Assembly: GCF_025961575.1 (NCBI RefSeq)
Contig: NZ_JAOQNX010000022.1
Location: forward strand, 1-64,000
Reading direction: 5' to 3'
From: Rhodoblastus acidophilus
GTDB lineage: Bacteria > Pseudomonadota > Alphaproteobacteria > Rhizobiales > Beijerinckiaceae
DNA: 64,000 nucleotides
Of this stretch, positions 53,184 to 62,707 are shown in pieces (positions within the stretch are counted from its first letter, which is position 1; each line of letters opens with the position of its first letter). Under the pieces are notes generated by a model, which worked only from the letters and a program-made list of their open reading frames with translations, had not been told where the DNA came from and did no database searches. The position numbers and the translations under genes were made by a program.

Positions 53184-54064
53184 TCCGCGGGGACGACGCT
53201 GGACGACGGTTTGGGGGCGGCGGGATGCAGGGGCGTCAGGCCGCCGAGACCCTTGCGATAGATCAGCCAGTAGACCGCGCCGACGAACACGCCGCCGCCG
53301 ACGATATTGCCGAGCGTGGCGAATTCGAGATTGTGCAGGATCGCCTGGGGCGTGATCGCCGAAGCGTCGAAGCCCGCGGGAACATGTCCGGTGATCACCA
53401 TCAGCCAGGCCATCGGCAGGAACATCATGTTGGCGATACAGTGCTCGAAGCCCGCCGCGACGAAGGCGGCCACAGGCAGGATCATGCCGAGCATCTTGTC
53501 GGAGACGGAACGCCCGGCATAGGCGAGCCACACGCCCAGGCACACCAGGATGTTGCACATGATGCCCTTGAAGAAGATCGTCACGCCGTCCGGCGACACT
53601 TTGGACACCGCGAGCTTCAGCATGCCCAGACCGACATTGCCGCCGTTGAGGTCGGGGAAGTGGCACATCCACAACAGGAAGACGAGGCCGAGCGCGCCGA
53701 CGAGATTGCCGAACCAGACGGTCATCCAGTTCTTGATCACCTCATAGGTCGAGATCTGACGGTTGGCCCAGGCCATGGTCAGCAGGCAATTGCCGGTGAA
53801 CAGCTCAGCGCCGGCGATCATCACCAGCGCCAGGCCGAGCGAGAACATCAAGCCGCCGACCACACGCTGGGTGGCATAGCCGAGCGTGGGATCGCCGAGC
53901 ACGATGCAGAAAAACATGCCGCCAAGGCCGATCGATCCGCCGGCGACGATGGCGAGCACGAATTCGGGCAGGAAGGGCATGTGCGCCTTCTTCACGCCGA
54001 GCTTTTCGACCTTGTCCTGTATTTCGGCGGGCGAGTAGGCGTCAGAGCCAAACATCTCAGCCAT
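53180..54064 (-). CDS. focA: Formate/nitrite channel FocA
   Basis: 294 residues and six helices. FNT signature segments: FVLAIVAGGSIGLGGMFFC, GAELFTGNCLLTMA, GNLVGALGLVFLLW, and the pore His in AAGFEHCIANMMF. The last is the FocA/NirC gate. Lying between hydrogenase maturation genes and moaA, formate rather than nitrite is the likely substrate, as with focB at the end of the E. coli hyf operon. Confidence 0.9.
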   Translation of the reverse strand: MAEMFGSDAYSPAEIQDKVEKLGVKKAHMPFLPEFVLAIVAGGSIGLGGMFFCIVLGDPTLGYATQRVVGGLMFSLGLALVMIAGAELFTGNCLLTMAWANRQISTYEVIKNWMTVWFGNLVGALGLVFLLWMCHFPDLNGGNVGLGMLKLAVSKVSPDGVTIFFKGIMCNILVCLGVWLAYAGRSVSDKMLGMILPVAAFVAAGFEHCIANMMFLPMAWLMVITGHVPAGFDASAITPQAILHNLEFATLGNIVGGGVFVGAVYWLIYRKGLGGLTPLHPAAPKPSSSVVPAE

Positions 54065-54106
54065 TTTGAATCTCCTGGGAACAGAGCGAGCCTTGTTCGT
54101 TTTCAG

Positions 54107-54565
54107 TCACGCCACCGGGGCGAACCCGGCCGGATCCTCGCCGGCGGCGAGCCGGCGATGGAGGTCCTGGACGCCGGCGCGCACCGCCGGCGTCATGTCT
54201 TCGTAAAAGGCGACCCGCGCCGGCTGCACGCCGACGAAGACGATGTCGGGCACATCTTCCGCAAGCGACGCGATCAGGAAGTCGAGCGGGATGGCGTGGG
54301 TGTCGATCAGGAATGTGTCGGCCACCTGCGCCGGATCGATGCGGCGAACGGCGCCATGGTCGAGCCCCATGTCGGCGGCGTCGACCAGAAGCAGTTTTGA
54401 CGGCGCGGCGGCGCGCACGGCATGCATGACATTCTCCGGCGCCGAACCGCCGTCGATCACCGCCCAGCCGGGCGCGGGATCGCGCTCCAGCAGTTCGGCG
54501 AGCAACGGGCCGGCGCCGTCGTCGCCCATCATCGCATTGCCGACGGTGAAGACGAGGTTGGTCAT
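54107..54565 (-). CDS. hycI: HycI-type hydrogenase maturation endopeptidase
   Basis: 152 residues from the ATG at 54565, overlapping the previous stop. VFTVGNAMMGDDGAGPLLAE contains the nickel-binding Asp; LLLVDAADMGLDHG and FVGVQPARVAFYED follow the HybD/HycI fold. It removes the C-terminal extension of the large subunit after nickel insertion. The large subunit encoded at 56309 still carries such an extension. Confidence 0.92.
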   Translation of the reverse strand: MTNLVFTVGNAMMGDDGAGPLLAELLERDPAPGWAVIDGGSAPENVMHAVRAAAPSKLLLVDAADMGLDHGAVRRIDPAQVADTFLIDTHAIPLDFLIASLAEDVPDIVFVGVQPARVAFYEDMTPAVRAGVQDLHRRLAAGEDPAGFAPVA

Positions 54566-54963
54566 GGCTTGACGCGCCCCATCAGATAGATCGCCGGCTC
54601 CGCCTCGATGGCCGCGAGGGCGACGATGAAGCGCGAGGCCCATTGCCTTTCCTCGCTGTCGAGCGCGTCGCGAATGCTGTTGAGCGCGCCGCCGAGCAAT
54701 CTTGTGTGGGTGCGGTCGACGATGATTTCGCCAAAACGCTTCAAGCCGTCGAACTTGCGCCGCGCCTCGCCCGCCGGCAATTTGGCGACGAGGCGGTCGA
54801 ACAGCGAATCCTCGCAAGCCAGCATCGGGTGGAACGTGTCGATCACGCCGACATGATGGCCGATGGCCAGCGAGTAATAGACGACCTGTTTGGCTTTCTC
54901 GGGCACGTCGGAGGCCCGCTCCAGAATCTTGGAGCCGAGCTGGTAGAAGATGACTTCGCTCAT
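54562..54963 (-). CDS. hyfJ: HycH/HyfJ-type formate hydrogenlyase maturation protein
   Basis: 133 residues from the ATG at 54963. VIFYQLGSKILERA, then VVYYSLAIGHHVGVIDTF matches HycH/HyfJ, small proteins needed for maturation of the FHL hydrogenase large subunit. Overlaps hyfI upstream and hycI downstream by 4 bases each. Confidence 0.85.
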   Translation of the reverse strand: MSEVIFYQLGSKILERASDVPEKAKQVVYYSLAIGHHVGVIDTFHPMLACEDSLFDRLVAKLPAGEARRKFDGLKRFGEIIVDRTHTRLLGGALNSIRDALDSEERQWASRFIVALAAIEAEPAIYLMGRVKP

Positions 54964-55751
54964 GACGCCTGCTCCACCACCATGGCGCGCAACACGGCGC
55001 GCAACTGGCCATAGATCTCGACGACGCGCGGGTCGCTCTCCTGCGCGGTCAGCGCGGCGAGGCGCGCCTCGACACTCGCCGGTTCGGGCGCCGCAAGCGC
55101 GGCGAGGAACGCCTCCGCGATCACCTTGCCATGGAGATAACCGGCCATTTCGCGGGCGCGGCGCTCGACGGCGACGCGCAGGGCATAGGGGATTTCGGGA
55201 TGGATCAGCGGGACGCTCTCGCCCTCGCCCTCGACATGATGCGTCTCCTTGAGTTTTTGGTCGAGCAGGCCGAGCGCCATCGCAAAACCGTAGATGGTCG
55301 CCTGCGGCGAGGGCGGGCAGCCCGGAATATAGACATCCACCGGCACGATCTGGTCGGTGCCGCCCCACACGCAATAGAGGTCATGGAAGATGCCGCCGGT
55401 ATTGCCGCAGGCGCCGTAGGACACGACGATCTTCGGCTCCGGCGCGGCCTCATAGGCGCGCAGGCCCGGCATGCGCATCGCCCGCGTCACCGCGCCGGTA
55501 TAGAGCAGGATGTCGGCGTGGCGCGGCGAGGGCACCACCTTGATGCCGAACCGCTCGGCGTCGAAGATCGGCGTGATCGCAGCAAAGATCTCGATCTCGC
55601 AGCCGTTGCAGCCGCCGCAATCGACGCGATAGACATAGACCGAGCGGCCTATGCTTTTCAGCAGGCGCCCCTTCAGCGCCGCGACCTCGTTGGACATGGA
55701 CAAGCCCTGCGGCTTGATGGTGAGGTCATCGCGAAAAATCGGCGCGTTCAT
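54960..55751 (-). CDS. hyfI: Group 4 [NiFe] hydrogenase small subunit (NuoB-like)
   Basis: 263 residues from the ATG at 55751, sharing a base with the hyfH stop. The proximal 4Fe-4S ligands are in VDCGGCNGCEIEI, SYGACGNTGGIF and IPGCPPSPQA. It resembles HycG/HyfI and NuoB. It passes electrons from the ferredoxin subunit to the nickel site. The C-terminal ~90 residues extend past the NuoB core. Confidence 0.93.
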   Translation of the reverse strand: MNAPIFRDDLTIKPQGLSMSNEVAALKGRLLKSIGRSVYVYRVDCGGCNGCEIEIFAAITPIFDAERFGIKVVPSPRHADILLYTGAVTRAMRMPGLRAYEAAPEPKIVVSYGACGNTGGIFHDLYCVWGGTDQIVPVDVYIPGCPPSPQATIYGFAMALGLLDQKLKETHHVEGEGESVPLIHPEIPYALRVAVERRAREMAGYLHGKVIAEAFLAALAAPEPASVEARLAALTAQESDPRVVEIYGQLRAVLRAMVVEQAS

Positions 55752-56296
55752 CACAGACACTCCATTTGCCGCACGGGATTGGCCTGCGCCATTTCCTCGA
55801 CATCGAGGCGGCGCTTGCAGGCGGGGCAGATTTCGGCGTGGGCGCGGATGCGCTCGGCCTCTTTGGGCGTCTCGGCCAGCGCGCCGAGCAGACGGGCGAC
55901 GTAATCGACCTCTTTCAGGGTGGAGAAGGCCGCGCCGCATGTCCGGCAATAGGCCAGCTTGAAGGTCGCCCTTGTGATCAGGTCGTCCTTGCGCGCCACG
56001 GCGAGTTCGAACTCGGTCGTCAGAGCGATCGCATTGGTCGGACACACCTCCTGGCAGCGGCCGCAGAACACGCACTGGCCATAGTTGATCGCCCAGGTGC
56101 GCGTCCCCGCCGCGACATCGGTCTTCATCGACAGCGCATTGGCCGGGCACGCGCCGGTGCAGGCCGCGCAGGCGATGCATTTGACCGGATCGTGTTCGGG
56201 CTTGCCGCGCGAATCCTTGATGGTCTGCGGCGGCGCGAAGGGATAGAGCGCCGTCGCCTGCCCGGTCCGAAAAATTTCCTTGAGAAGCTTGAACAT
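55751..56296 (-). CDS. hyfH: Hydrogenase 4Fe-4S ferredoxin subunit (HycF/HyfH)
   Basis: 181 residues. Two classic clusters: CIACAACTGACPANAL and CVFCGRCQEVCPTNAI. The C-terminal part has CRTCGAAF and CPACKRRL, a zinc-ribbon-like pair seen in HycF/HyfH. It links the formate- or ferredoxin-side electron donor to the small subunit. Confidence 0.93.
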   Translation of the reverse strand: MFKLLKEIFRTGQATALYPFAPPQTIKDSRGKPEHDPVKCIACAACTGACPANALSMKTDVAAGTRTWAINYGQCVFCGRCQEVCPTNAIALTTEFELAVARKDDLITRATFKLAYCRTCGAAFSTLKEVDYVARLLGALAETPKEAERIRAHAEICPACKRRLDVEEMAQANPVRQMECL

Positions 56297-56308
56297 GGCG
56301 CCGCCTCC

Positions 56309-58024
56309 TTACTTGAGGGGCGAGCTTGTGCGCTCGCGGCAGTAGCGTTCCATCTCCTTGTAGGCGACGGTTTTTGTGGTCGACTTCTTCACATCGACCA
56401 CGGTGACGCGATCGGTGCAGGAGTAGCAGGGGTCGATGCTCGCCACGATCAGCGGCGCGTCCGAAACCGTATTGCCGCGCAGCATGTGGCGCAGCACCGG
56501 CCAGTTGTTGTAGGTCGAAGCGCGGCAGCGCCAGCGATAGAGTTTCTGGTTGTCGCCGAGCATCGACCAGTGGATGTCCTCGCCGCGCGGCGCCTCCGTG
56601 AAGCCGAGCGCGAACTTGTAGGGCGTGTAAGTGAAATCCTCGGTGAGGATGGGACCGGCGGGCGTGTCGTTGAGCAGGTTTTCGATGATCGCCATGCTGT
56701 CGAACACTTCAGAGACGCGCACCAGCGTGCGCGACAGCACGTCGCAACCGGTCTGCACATTGATCGGCGTGGCGCCCGACAGATAGCCGGCGAACGGGTG
56801 GTCGGCGCGGGTGTCGCGGCGAAAACCGCTGCCGCGCAGCACCGGACCGACCGGCGAATGGTCGCGCGCCACTTTGGGGTCGAGCCGGCCGACATTGGTG
56901 ACGCGGCCGCCAATATTCGGCGTGGACAGCAGGATGTCGACGAGCCGCCGCACCTCGCAGCGCAATTCGCCCAGCGTCTTCAGCGTGGTCAGCTTTTGCT
57001 CCGCCAGAATGTCACGCCGCACGCCGCCGATCAGATTCATCGAATAGGTTTTGCGATGACCGGTGAGCATCTCCGCCAGCATCATCGTCTTCTCGCGGAC
57101 GCGGAAGAACTGCATGAAGCCGGAGTCGAAGCCGACGAAATGGCAGGCGAGGCCGAGGTTGAGCAGATGGCTGTGCAGACGCTCGGTCTCCAGGAGGATC
57201 GAGCGGATCGCCTGGCCGCGCTCCGGCACGACAATGCCCAAAGCGTTCTCGACCGAATTGGCGTAGGCGACGGAATGGGCGTAGCCGCAAATGCCGCAGA
57301 CGCGATCGGCCAGAAACGTCACGTCGTGATAGCCCATCCGCGTCTCGGCGAGCTTTTCCATGCCGCGATGCACGTAGAACATGCGGTAGTCGGCGTCGAT
57401 AATGTCCTCGCCGTCGACGAACAGGCGGAAATGGCCGGGCTCGTCGGAGGTGACATGCAGGGGGCCGAGCGGGACGACGGTGGTCTCCTGCTTGGCGTCG
57501 TTGATGAACGGATAGTTTTCCGCATCGGTGGTCGGCGCCGGCCGGAAGCGATAGTCCATCGAATCCTTGCGCAGCGGATAGAGGCCGTCCGGCCAGTCGT
57601 CGGGCAGGACGAGGCGACGCGCGTCGGGCAGGCCAACCGGCTCTAGCCCGAACATGTCGCGCACCTCGCGCTCGTACCACACCGCGGCGGGGACCAGCGG
57701 GGTGACCGCGGGGAATTCCGGCTTGTCCTCGGGCACCTGGGCGTGGATCACCATGTGGCACTTTTCCGCGCCGCCCATGGAGAGCACATAGTAGAGGCCA
57801 TAGGTCCCGTTCAGGCCGCGCTCGTCATTGCCGGCCATGGTGGAGAACCAGCCGTCATGCACGTAATAGAGCGTGCGCACGGCCTCCGGCAGGGCTTCCA
57901 GCTTGACCGTGATGGTGGCCTGGCGGTCGGTCTGCCAGCGCTCTTCGAGCACCGCATGGGGCAGCTTGGCGCGCAGCGCGGCGACATAGGAGGAGCCGAT
58001 GCGCAGGGGGGTGTGGGCGTTCAT
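56309..58024 (-). CDS. hyfG: Group 4 [NiFe] hydrogenase large subunit (NuoC-NuoD-like fusion)
   Basis: 571 residues. The N-terminal ~170 residues are NuoC-like (AAVWYEREVRDMFGLEPVGL), fused to the NuoD-like catalytic part as in HycE/HyfG. Nickel ligands: DRVCGICGYAHS (L1) and DPCYSCTDRV (L2). About 29 residues follow the L2 Arg, matching the extension that HycI removes. The site is intact, so an active H2-forming or H2-using enzyme is expected. It overlaps hyfF by 4 bases. Confidence 0.95.
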   Translation of the reverse strand: MNAHTPLRIGSSYVAALRAKLPHAVLEERWQTDRQATITVKLEALPEAVRTLYYVHDGWFSTMAGNDERGLNGTYGLYYVLSMGGAEKCHMVIHAQVPEDKPEFPAVTPLVPAAVWYEREVRDMFGLEPVGLPDARRLVLPDDWPDGLYPLRKDSMDYRFRPAPTTDAENYPFINDAKQETTVVPLGPLHVTSDEPGHFRLFVDGEDIIDADYRMFYVHRGMEKLAETRMGYHDVTFLADRVCGICGYAHSVAYANSVENALGIVVPERGQAIRSILLETERLHSHLLNLGLACHFVGFDSGFMQFFRVREKTMMLAEMLTGHRKTYSMNLIGGVRRDILAEQKLTTLKTLGELRCEVRRLVDILLSTPNIGGRVTNVGRLDPKVARDHSPVGPVLRGSGFRRDTRADHPFAGYLSGATPINVQTGCDVLSRTLVRVSEVFDSMAIIENLLNDTPAGPILTEDFTYTPYKFALGFTEAPRGEDIHWSMLGDNQKLYRWRCRASTYNNWPVLRHMLRGNTVSDAPLIVASIDPCYSCTDRVTVVDVKKSTTKTVAYKEMERYCRERTSSPLK

Positions 58025-59616
58025 TGCTGAGACTCCTGGGACGGGGCTGCGGCGGCGACGGCGGACGAGCGTTCCGCCTTCGCTTCGATCTGCCAGGGCG
58101 CCGTGAGCGCCACCGAGGGAGCGCCGGTGACGATCGCCGACGCGTTCTGGATGAGTTGCGCGACCGGCTTGGGCACGGCGACGCCCATGGCGAGCACCAG
58201 GCCGAACAGCACGACCATGGGCGCCAGCGCGGCGAAGCCGACATCGCCCTTCGCCAGCCCCTCAGGGCATTTACCGAGCACGGAGCCGGAGATGATCTGG
58301 ATCAGGCCGCCGACCGTCACGGTGAAGAACAGGGCGCAGATCACCATCAGCCAGATGTGCCCGCCTTTCACGCCCGCGGCGAAGACGAGAAACTCGCTGA
58401 CGAACACGTTGAAAGGCGGGAAGCCGGCCAGCGCCAGCGCGCCGGCCATGATCAGCAGGCCGCTGATCGGGGCGGAGCGCAGCATGCCCTTGACCGAGCC
58501 GAGGTCGCGCACGCCATATTTCATCAGCACATTGCCGGAACCGCAGAACAGCAGCGCCTTGGCGAAACTGTGGTTGATGGCGTGGAGCAGCGCTGCGCCG
58601 ACGCCCAGCGGGCCGCCGATGCCAAGCCCGAGCGCCATCAAGCCCACATGCTCCACGGAGGAATAGGCGAGTTTGCGCTTCAGATCCTGCTGCACATAGA
58701 ACAACATGGCGGCGACGGCGATGGACAGGCCGCCGAGCAGCAGGAGCAGCATCTGCGGGAAGTCGGGGCCGACGGCGCGCACGGTCACGGCGTAATAGCG
58801 GATCACCGCCAGCAGCGCGCATTTCAGCAGCACGCCGGAGAGCAGCGCGGAGACGGGGCTCGGGGCCTCCGAATGCGCGTCCGGCAGCCAGGCGTGCATG
58901 GGGAACAGGCCGACCTTGGTGCCGAACCCGATCAGCGCGAACACGAACACCAGTTTGACGATCGTCGGATCGAGATGCGGCGCCTGTTCGATCAAAGTGG
59001 TCCACAGGATCGCGGCGTGATGGTCGCCGGCGACCGCGACGCTGTTGGCATAGGCGAGCACCGCGCCATAGAGGCCGAAGGCGACCCCCACCGTGCAGAT
59101 GATCACATATTTCCATGCGGCTTCGAGCGACGATTTCTTGCCGTAGATGCCGACCAGGAAGGCCGAACCGAGCGTCGTCGCCTCAATGGCGACCCACATC
59201 ATGATGATGTTGTTGGCCATCACGCTGAGCAACATCATCGCCAGGAACAGGCTGAACAGGGCGTAATAGAGCTTCGCCCTTTTCACATCCAGCGCGCCCG
59301 CATGCAGGTCGTGGCGGATGTAGCTCAAGCTGTAGGCGCCGGTGAGGAAGCCGACGATTCCGATCAGTCCGAGAAAGATCACGCCGAGCGCGTCGACCAT
59401 GAACCAGTCGTGATAGGCGGACAGAGTCTCGCCGCCGACCACATCGGCCGCGATTTTGAAGGCGACCGCCAGCGCCGAAGCGATGGAGGCGACATGAAGG
59501 GTTTCATAGAGCGGCAGCAGGGCGCGCCGCGCCGGCGTGGCGAAGATCAGCGCGGAGGCCGCGAGCGGTCCGCATAGAGCGTAAAGGGGGAGGCTTGAGG
59601 ACACCATGTCGGTCAT
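58021..59616 (-). CDS. hyfF: Hydrogenase membrane subunit HyfF (NuoL/M/N-like)
   Basis: 531 residues, about fourteen helices. Proton-channel motifs: GFGTKVGLFPMHAWLPDAHS with the conserved Lys and His, RKLAYSSVEHVGLMALGLG, and HAINHSFAKALLFCGSGN. The HyfF subunit exists in Hyf but not in the smaller Hyc enzyme, so this is a Hyf-type complex with possible proton pumping. Ends overlap hyfG and hyfE. Confidence 0.92.
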   Translation of the reverse strand: MTDMVSSSLPLYALCGPLAASALIFATPARRALLPLYETLHVASIASALAVAFKIAADVVGGETLSAYHDWFMVDALGVIFLGLIGIVGFLTGAYSLSYIRHDLHAGALDVKRAKLYYALFSLFLAMMLLSVMANNIIMMWVAIEATTLGSAFLVGIYGKKSSLEAAWKYVIICTVGVAFGLYGAVLAYANSVAVAGDHHAAILWTTLIEQAPHLDPTIVKLVFVFALIGFGTKVGLFPMHAWLPDAHSEAPSPVSALLSGVLLKCALLAVIRYYAVTVRAVGPDFPQMLLLLLGGLSIAVAAMLFYVQQDLKRKLAYSSVEHVGLMALGLGIGGPLGVGAALLHAINHSFAKALLFCGSGNVLMKYGVRDLGSVKGMLRSAPISGLLIMAGALALAGFPPFNVFVSEFLVFAAGVKGGHIWLMVICALFFTVTVGGLIQIISGSVLGKCPEGLAKGDVGFAALAPMVVLFGLVLAMGVAVPKPVAQLIQNASAIVTGAPSVALTAPWQIEAKAERSSAVAAAAPSQESQQ

Positions 59617-60266
59617 CCCTTCAAAGTGGTGAGCGCGCGCGCGTCGAGCGTGTTGAGCTGGCGGAAGATCTGCGTGCCCAGCACGCCCATGACGACGACG
59701 GCGAAGATGGCGTCGGTGGCGATGCCGACTTCGACCAGTTCAGGCGCGTTAGGGGCGAGCAGAGCGAGGGTCAGGTGCGAGCCGTTTTCCATCAGGCAAT
59801 AGCCGAACACCTGCTTCAGGATGTTGCGTTGGGTGACGATGCAGACCAGGCCGAGGAAGAAGTGCGCGAGCGAGATCGCCAGCGCCGGCTTGATGTCCGC
59901 CGAACCCGGCAGCGACACGCCGAGCACGACGACGAAGCACAGGATCACCACGGCGGCCGACAGGGCGACGGAGGCCGCCGGCGGCAGGATGCTCTCGGCT
60001 TCGAGGTTGGGGTCGACCAGCTTGCCGAAGAATTTCAGCATCACCAGAGGCAGCAGCACAACCTTGGTGACGAAAGCCGTCGCCGACCAGAGGTAGAGCT
60101 CATGCGCGCCTTGCAGCCGCGCCAGGACCAGGAAGATCAAGACCAGCAGCAGGGATTGCAGCGAATAGAATTTCGCCGCGCTTTTCGACGTCTTCGCGAG
60201 AATGACGCTTTGCGACGTCACGATCAGGAAGCCCGCTAGAGTGTTGACGAGTGCGAAGCTCAACAT
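59613..60266 (-). CDS. hyfE: Hydrogenase membrane subunit HyfE (NuoK-like)
   Basis: 217 residues and about six helices: LAGFLIVTSQSVILAKTSKS at the N-terminus, IVTQRNILKQVFGYCLMENG in the later half. The latter carries the Glu conserved in NuoK/HyfE. Eleven bases after hyfD, overlapping hyfF. HyfE is specific to Hyf-type complexes. Confidence 0.9.
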   Translation of the reverse strand: MLSFALVNTLAGFLIVTSQSVILAKTSKSAAKFYSLQSLLLVLIFLVLARLQGAHELYLWSATAFVTKVVLLPLVMLKFFGKLVDPNLEAESILPPAASVALSAAVVILCFVVVLGVSLPGSADIKPALAISLAHFFLGLVCIVTQRNILKQVFGYCLMENGSHLTLALLAPNAPELVEVGIATDAIFAVVVMGVLGTQIFRQLNTLDARALTTLKG

Positions 60267-60276
60267 TTGGACCTCC

Positions 60277-61740
60277 TCAGCCGAGCCAGTTGGCGGCGAT
60301 GATGCTGGAGAGCACCGACATGACCATCAGCGCCACGAGCACGACCTTCATGCCGGCCGGCAGCGGCGCCGCCGCCTTGACGGCCTCCGAGGGTTCGCCG
60401 GGAACCACCGCGCCGATCCATTTCAGGAACCAGGCGAAGCAGCCGACGGATTCGAGCAGCGCCACGCCCATCAGCACATAGACCAGCGGATGGGTTTGCG
60501 AGGTCGCGAAGCCGCCGCCAAAGATGGCGAACTTGGAGAAGAAGCCGCTGAACGGCGGCACGCCCGAGATCGCCAGCGCGGCGACGACGAAGGCCACGCC
60601 GAGCATCGGCGACTTCGACAGGATGCCGCGCAGCGACGGCAGCAGCCGGGTTCCCGTGGTATAGGCGAGCGAGCCCGCCACCAGGAAGAACAGGGTTTTT
60701 GCGAAGGCGTGGTTGAAGATATGCGCCACCGCGCCCTTGAAGGCCAGTTCGGAGCCGAACACCGACAGCGACAGGCCGAGGAAGATGTAGGCGAGTTGCG
60801 TGATGGTCGAATAGGCCAGCAGGCGCTTCATGTCGGCCTGCGGCAAATACATGATGAAGCCATAGATCAGGGTGACGATGGCCATGGTCGCGCCAACCCA
60901 GCCGACCACTTCCGGCGCGCCGCCGCAGGACATCAGCGCGCGGGCGAAGATGTACACGCCAACCTTCACCATCGAGGCCGCATGGAGGTAGGCGGACACC
61001 GGGGTGGGCGCCTCCATGGCGTCGGGCAGCCACATGTGCATGGGGAGCTGCGCCGACTTGCCCCAGGCCGCGAACAGGATGGAGAGCAGCACGGCGGTCT
61101 TGGCGCCGGGCGACAATTGCGCGATCGCGGTCAGGGCGAAGGTGCCGGTTTCCGCAAACAGCAGGGCGGCGGCGACATAAAGGCCGAGCGAGGCGATATG
61201 CGTCACGATCAGCGCCTTGGCCGCCGAGCGCAGCGCCTTGGGCGATTCATAATAGCCGATCAGCGCCCAGGAGCAGGCCCCGGTGATCTCGAAGAACACC
61301 AGCTGTCCCACCACGGTCGAGGAGAACACCAGCCCGCTCATCGCGCCGATGAAGGCGAGCAGGAAGGCGTAATAGCGCTTGCGTCCGCTGTCGGGATGCT
61401 CGCGGTTGCCGTCGTTGAGGTAGGAGGCGGAATAGACCGCGACCAGCAGGCCGATGCCGACCACGGCGACGGCGACCAGCACGCTGACGCTGTCGAGGGT
61501 CAGACCGAGGATTTGCGTCGGCCCGTAGGAGAGAAGGTCGAAGACCAGGCTGGGGCGTCCCGCTTGCGCGAAGCGGAACACGAGATCGAGCAGGACGACG
61601 AGGGTCGCCGCGGAGAAGATTTGACAGAGCCATTTGCCGGCCGCGTGCGGCGACAAAGCGATGATCGCGGCGCCGAGGAACGGCAGCAGCACCGTTGTCA
61701 GGGCGAGTGACGAGAGGGGGTCTGGAGCGAGGTTGAACAT
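60277..61740 (-). CDS. hyfD: Hydrogenase membrane subunit HyfD (NuoL/M/N-like)
   Basis: 487 residues, about fourteen helices. FFEITGACSWALIGYYES, then WGKSAQLPMHMWLPDAMEAP with the channel Lys, RLLAYSTITQLAYIFLGL, and HIFNHAFAKTLFFLVAGSLA are antiporter-family motifs. One of three such subunits in the operon, as in E. coli hyfB, D and F. Confidence 0.92.
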   Translation of the reverse strand: MFNLAPDPLSSLALTTVLLPFLGAAIIALSPHAAGKWLCQIFSAATLVVLLDLVFRFAQAGRPSLVFDLLSYGPTQILGLTLDSVSVLVAVAVVGIGLLVAVYSASYLNDGNREHPDSGRKRYYAFLLAFIGAMSGLVFSSTVVGQLVFFEITGACSWALIGYYESPKALRSAAKALIVTHIASLGLYVAAALLFAETGTFALTAIAQLSPGAKTAVLLSILFAAWGKSAQLPMHMWLPDAMEAPTPVSAYLHAASMVKVGVYIFARALMSCGGAPEVVGWVGATMAIVTLIYGFIMYLPQADMKRLLAYSTITQLAYIFLGLSLSVFGSELAFKGAVAHIFNHAFAKTLFFLVAGSLAYTTGTRLLPSLRGILSKSPMLGVAFVVAALAISGVPPFSGFFSKFAIFGGGFATSQTHPLVYVLMGVALLESVGCFAWFLKWIGAVVPGEPSEAVKAAAPLPAGMKVVLVALMVMSVLSSIIAANWLG

Positions 61741-61756
61741 GCTATAACCTTTCGGC

Positions 61757-62698
61757 TCACACGCCGACGAGATAAAAGACGAAGGCGAGCGACGCGACGC
61801 CGACGCCGGCCCAGCTGTGACGCGGGGTGAAGCGGAAGCGCACGCGCGCCACGGCGTTGGAGAGCACGCCGACGATCGCGAAGATCACGAGGGCCTTGAG
61901 GGCGAAGGCGAGCGCGCCGTTGAACACGCCGTCGATCGACAGGTCGGCGCTGGCGCCGAAGGGCAGGAACAGACCGACGAACCAGCCGACCACAAGCGTC
62001 TGCTTGAGGGCGAGCGCCCATTTCAGCAGCGCCAGCGACGGGCCGGAATATTCGGTGAGCGGGCCTTCCTGCAGCTCCTGCTCGGCCTCGGCCATGTCAT
62101 AGGGCAGTTTGCCCAGTTCGACATAGACGCCGAAGGCGAAGGCGAGGCCCGCCAGCACCGCCGCGCCGGCGGACTGCATGTGTCCGTTGGCTATTGCCGT
62201 GGCGATCGCGCCCTCGTCGGTCGAGCCCGCCAGCAGCGCCGCGACGAACAGCGACAGCAGCATGGTCGGCTCGACCAGCACGCCCACCGTCAGCTCGCGG
62301 CTCGCGCCGATGCCGGCGAACGAGCTGCCGCTGTCAATGCCCGACAGCGACAGGAAGAAGCGGGCGAGCGCGTAGAGGTAGATGCTCAGGACGAGATCGC
62401 CCATGACATGGATCGGCGGGGCCAGGGTGAAGATCGGCGTGCCCGTGGCGATGACCAGCAGCACGGCCATCACCAGCATCGGCATGGCCTTGAACACCCA
62501 GCCGCTGTCCGGCGGCCAGACCTCCTGGCGCTGCATCAGTTTGACGATGTCGCGATAGTCCTGCAGCAGGCCGGGGCCTTGCCGGTTGTGCATTTTGGCG
62601 CGCATGACCCGGGCGAAGCCTGAGACCAGCGGCGCCGCCGCAAGCAGCGCCGTCGCCTGGAACCCGGCGAGGGCGAGGTGGGGGAGATCGGGGAGCAA
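61757..62698 (-). CDS. hyfC: Hydrogenase membrane subunit HyfC (NuoH-like)
   Basis: 313 residues, about eight helices. MHNRQGPGLLQDYRDIVKLM and MAEAEQELQEGPLTEYSGPS are the NuoH/HycD/HyfC signatures at the membrane interface with the hydrogenase core. Nine bases after hyfB. Confidence 0.93.
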   Translation of the reverse strand: MLPDLPHLALAGFQATALLAAAPLVSGFARVMRAKMHNRQGPGLLQDYRDIVKLMQRQEVWPPDSGWVFKAMPMLVMAVLLVIATGTPIFTLAPPIHVMGDLVLSIYLYALARFFLSLSGIDSGSSFAGIGASRELTVGVLVEPTMLLSLFVAALLAGSTDEGAIATAIANGHMQSAGAAVLAGLAFAFGVYVELGKLPYDMAEAEQELQEGPLTEYSGPSLALLKWALALKQTLVVGWFVGLFLPFGASADLSIDGVFNGALAFALKALVIFAIVGVLSNAVARVRFRFTPRHSWAGVGVASLAFVFYLVGV

Positions 62699-62707
62699 GA
62701 CGGCCTC

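Noticed and set aside
51837-60239. Long plus-strand frames (51837-53261, 55766-57646, 58024-59577) opposite the hyf operon
   Set aside because: All are antisense to strongly conserved hydrogenase or transporter genes and have His/Arg/Gln/Glu-rich sequence typical of shadow frames.
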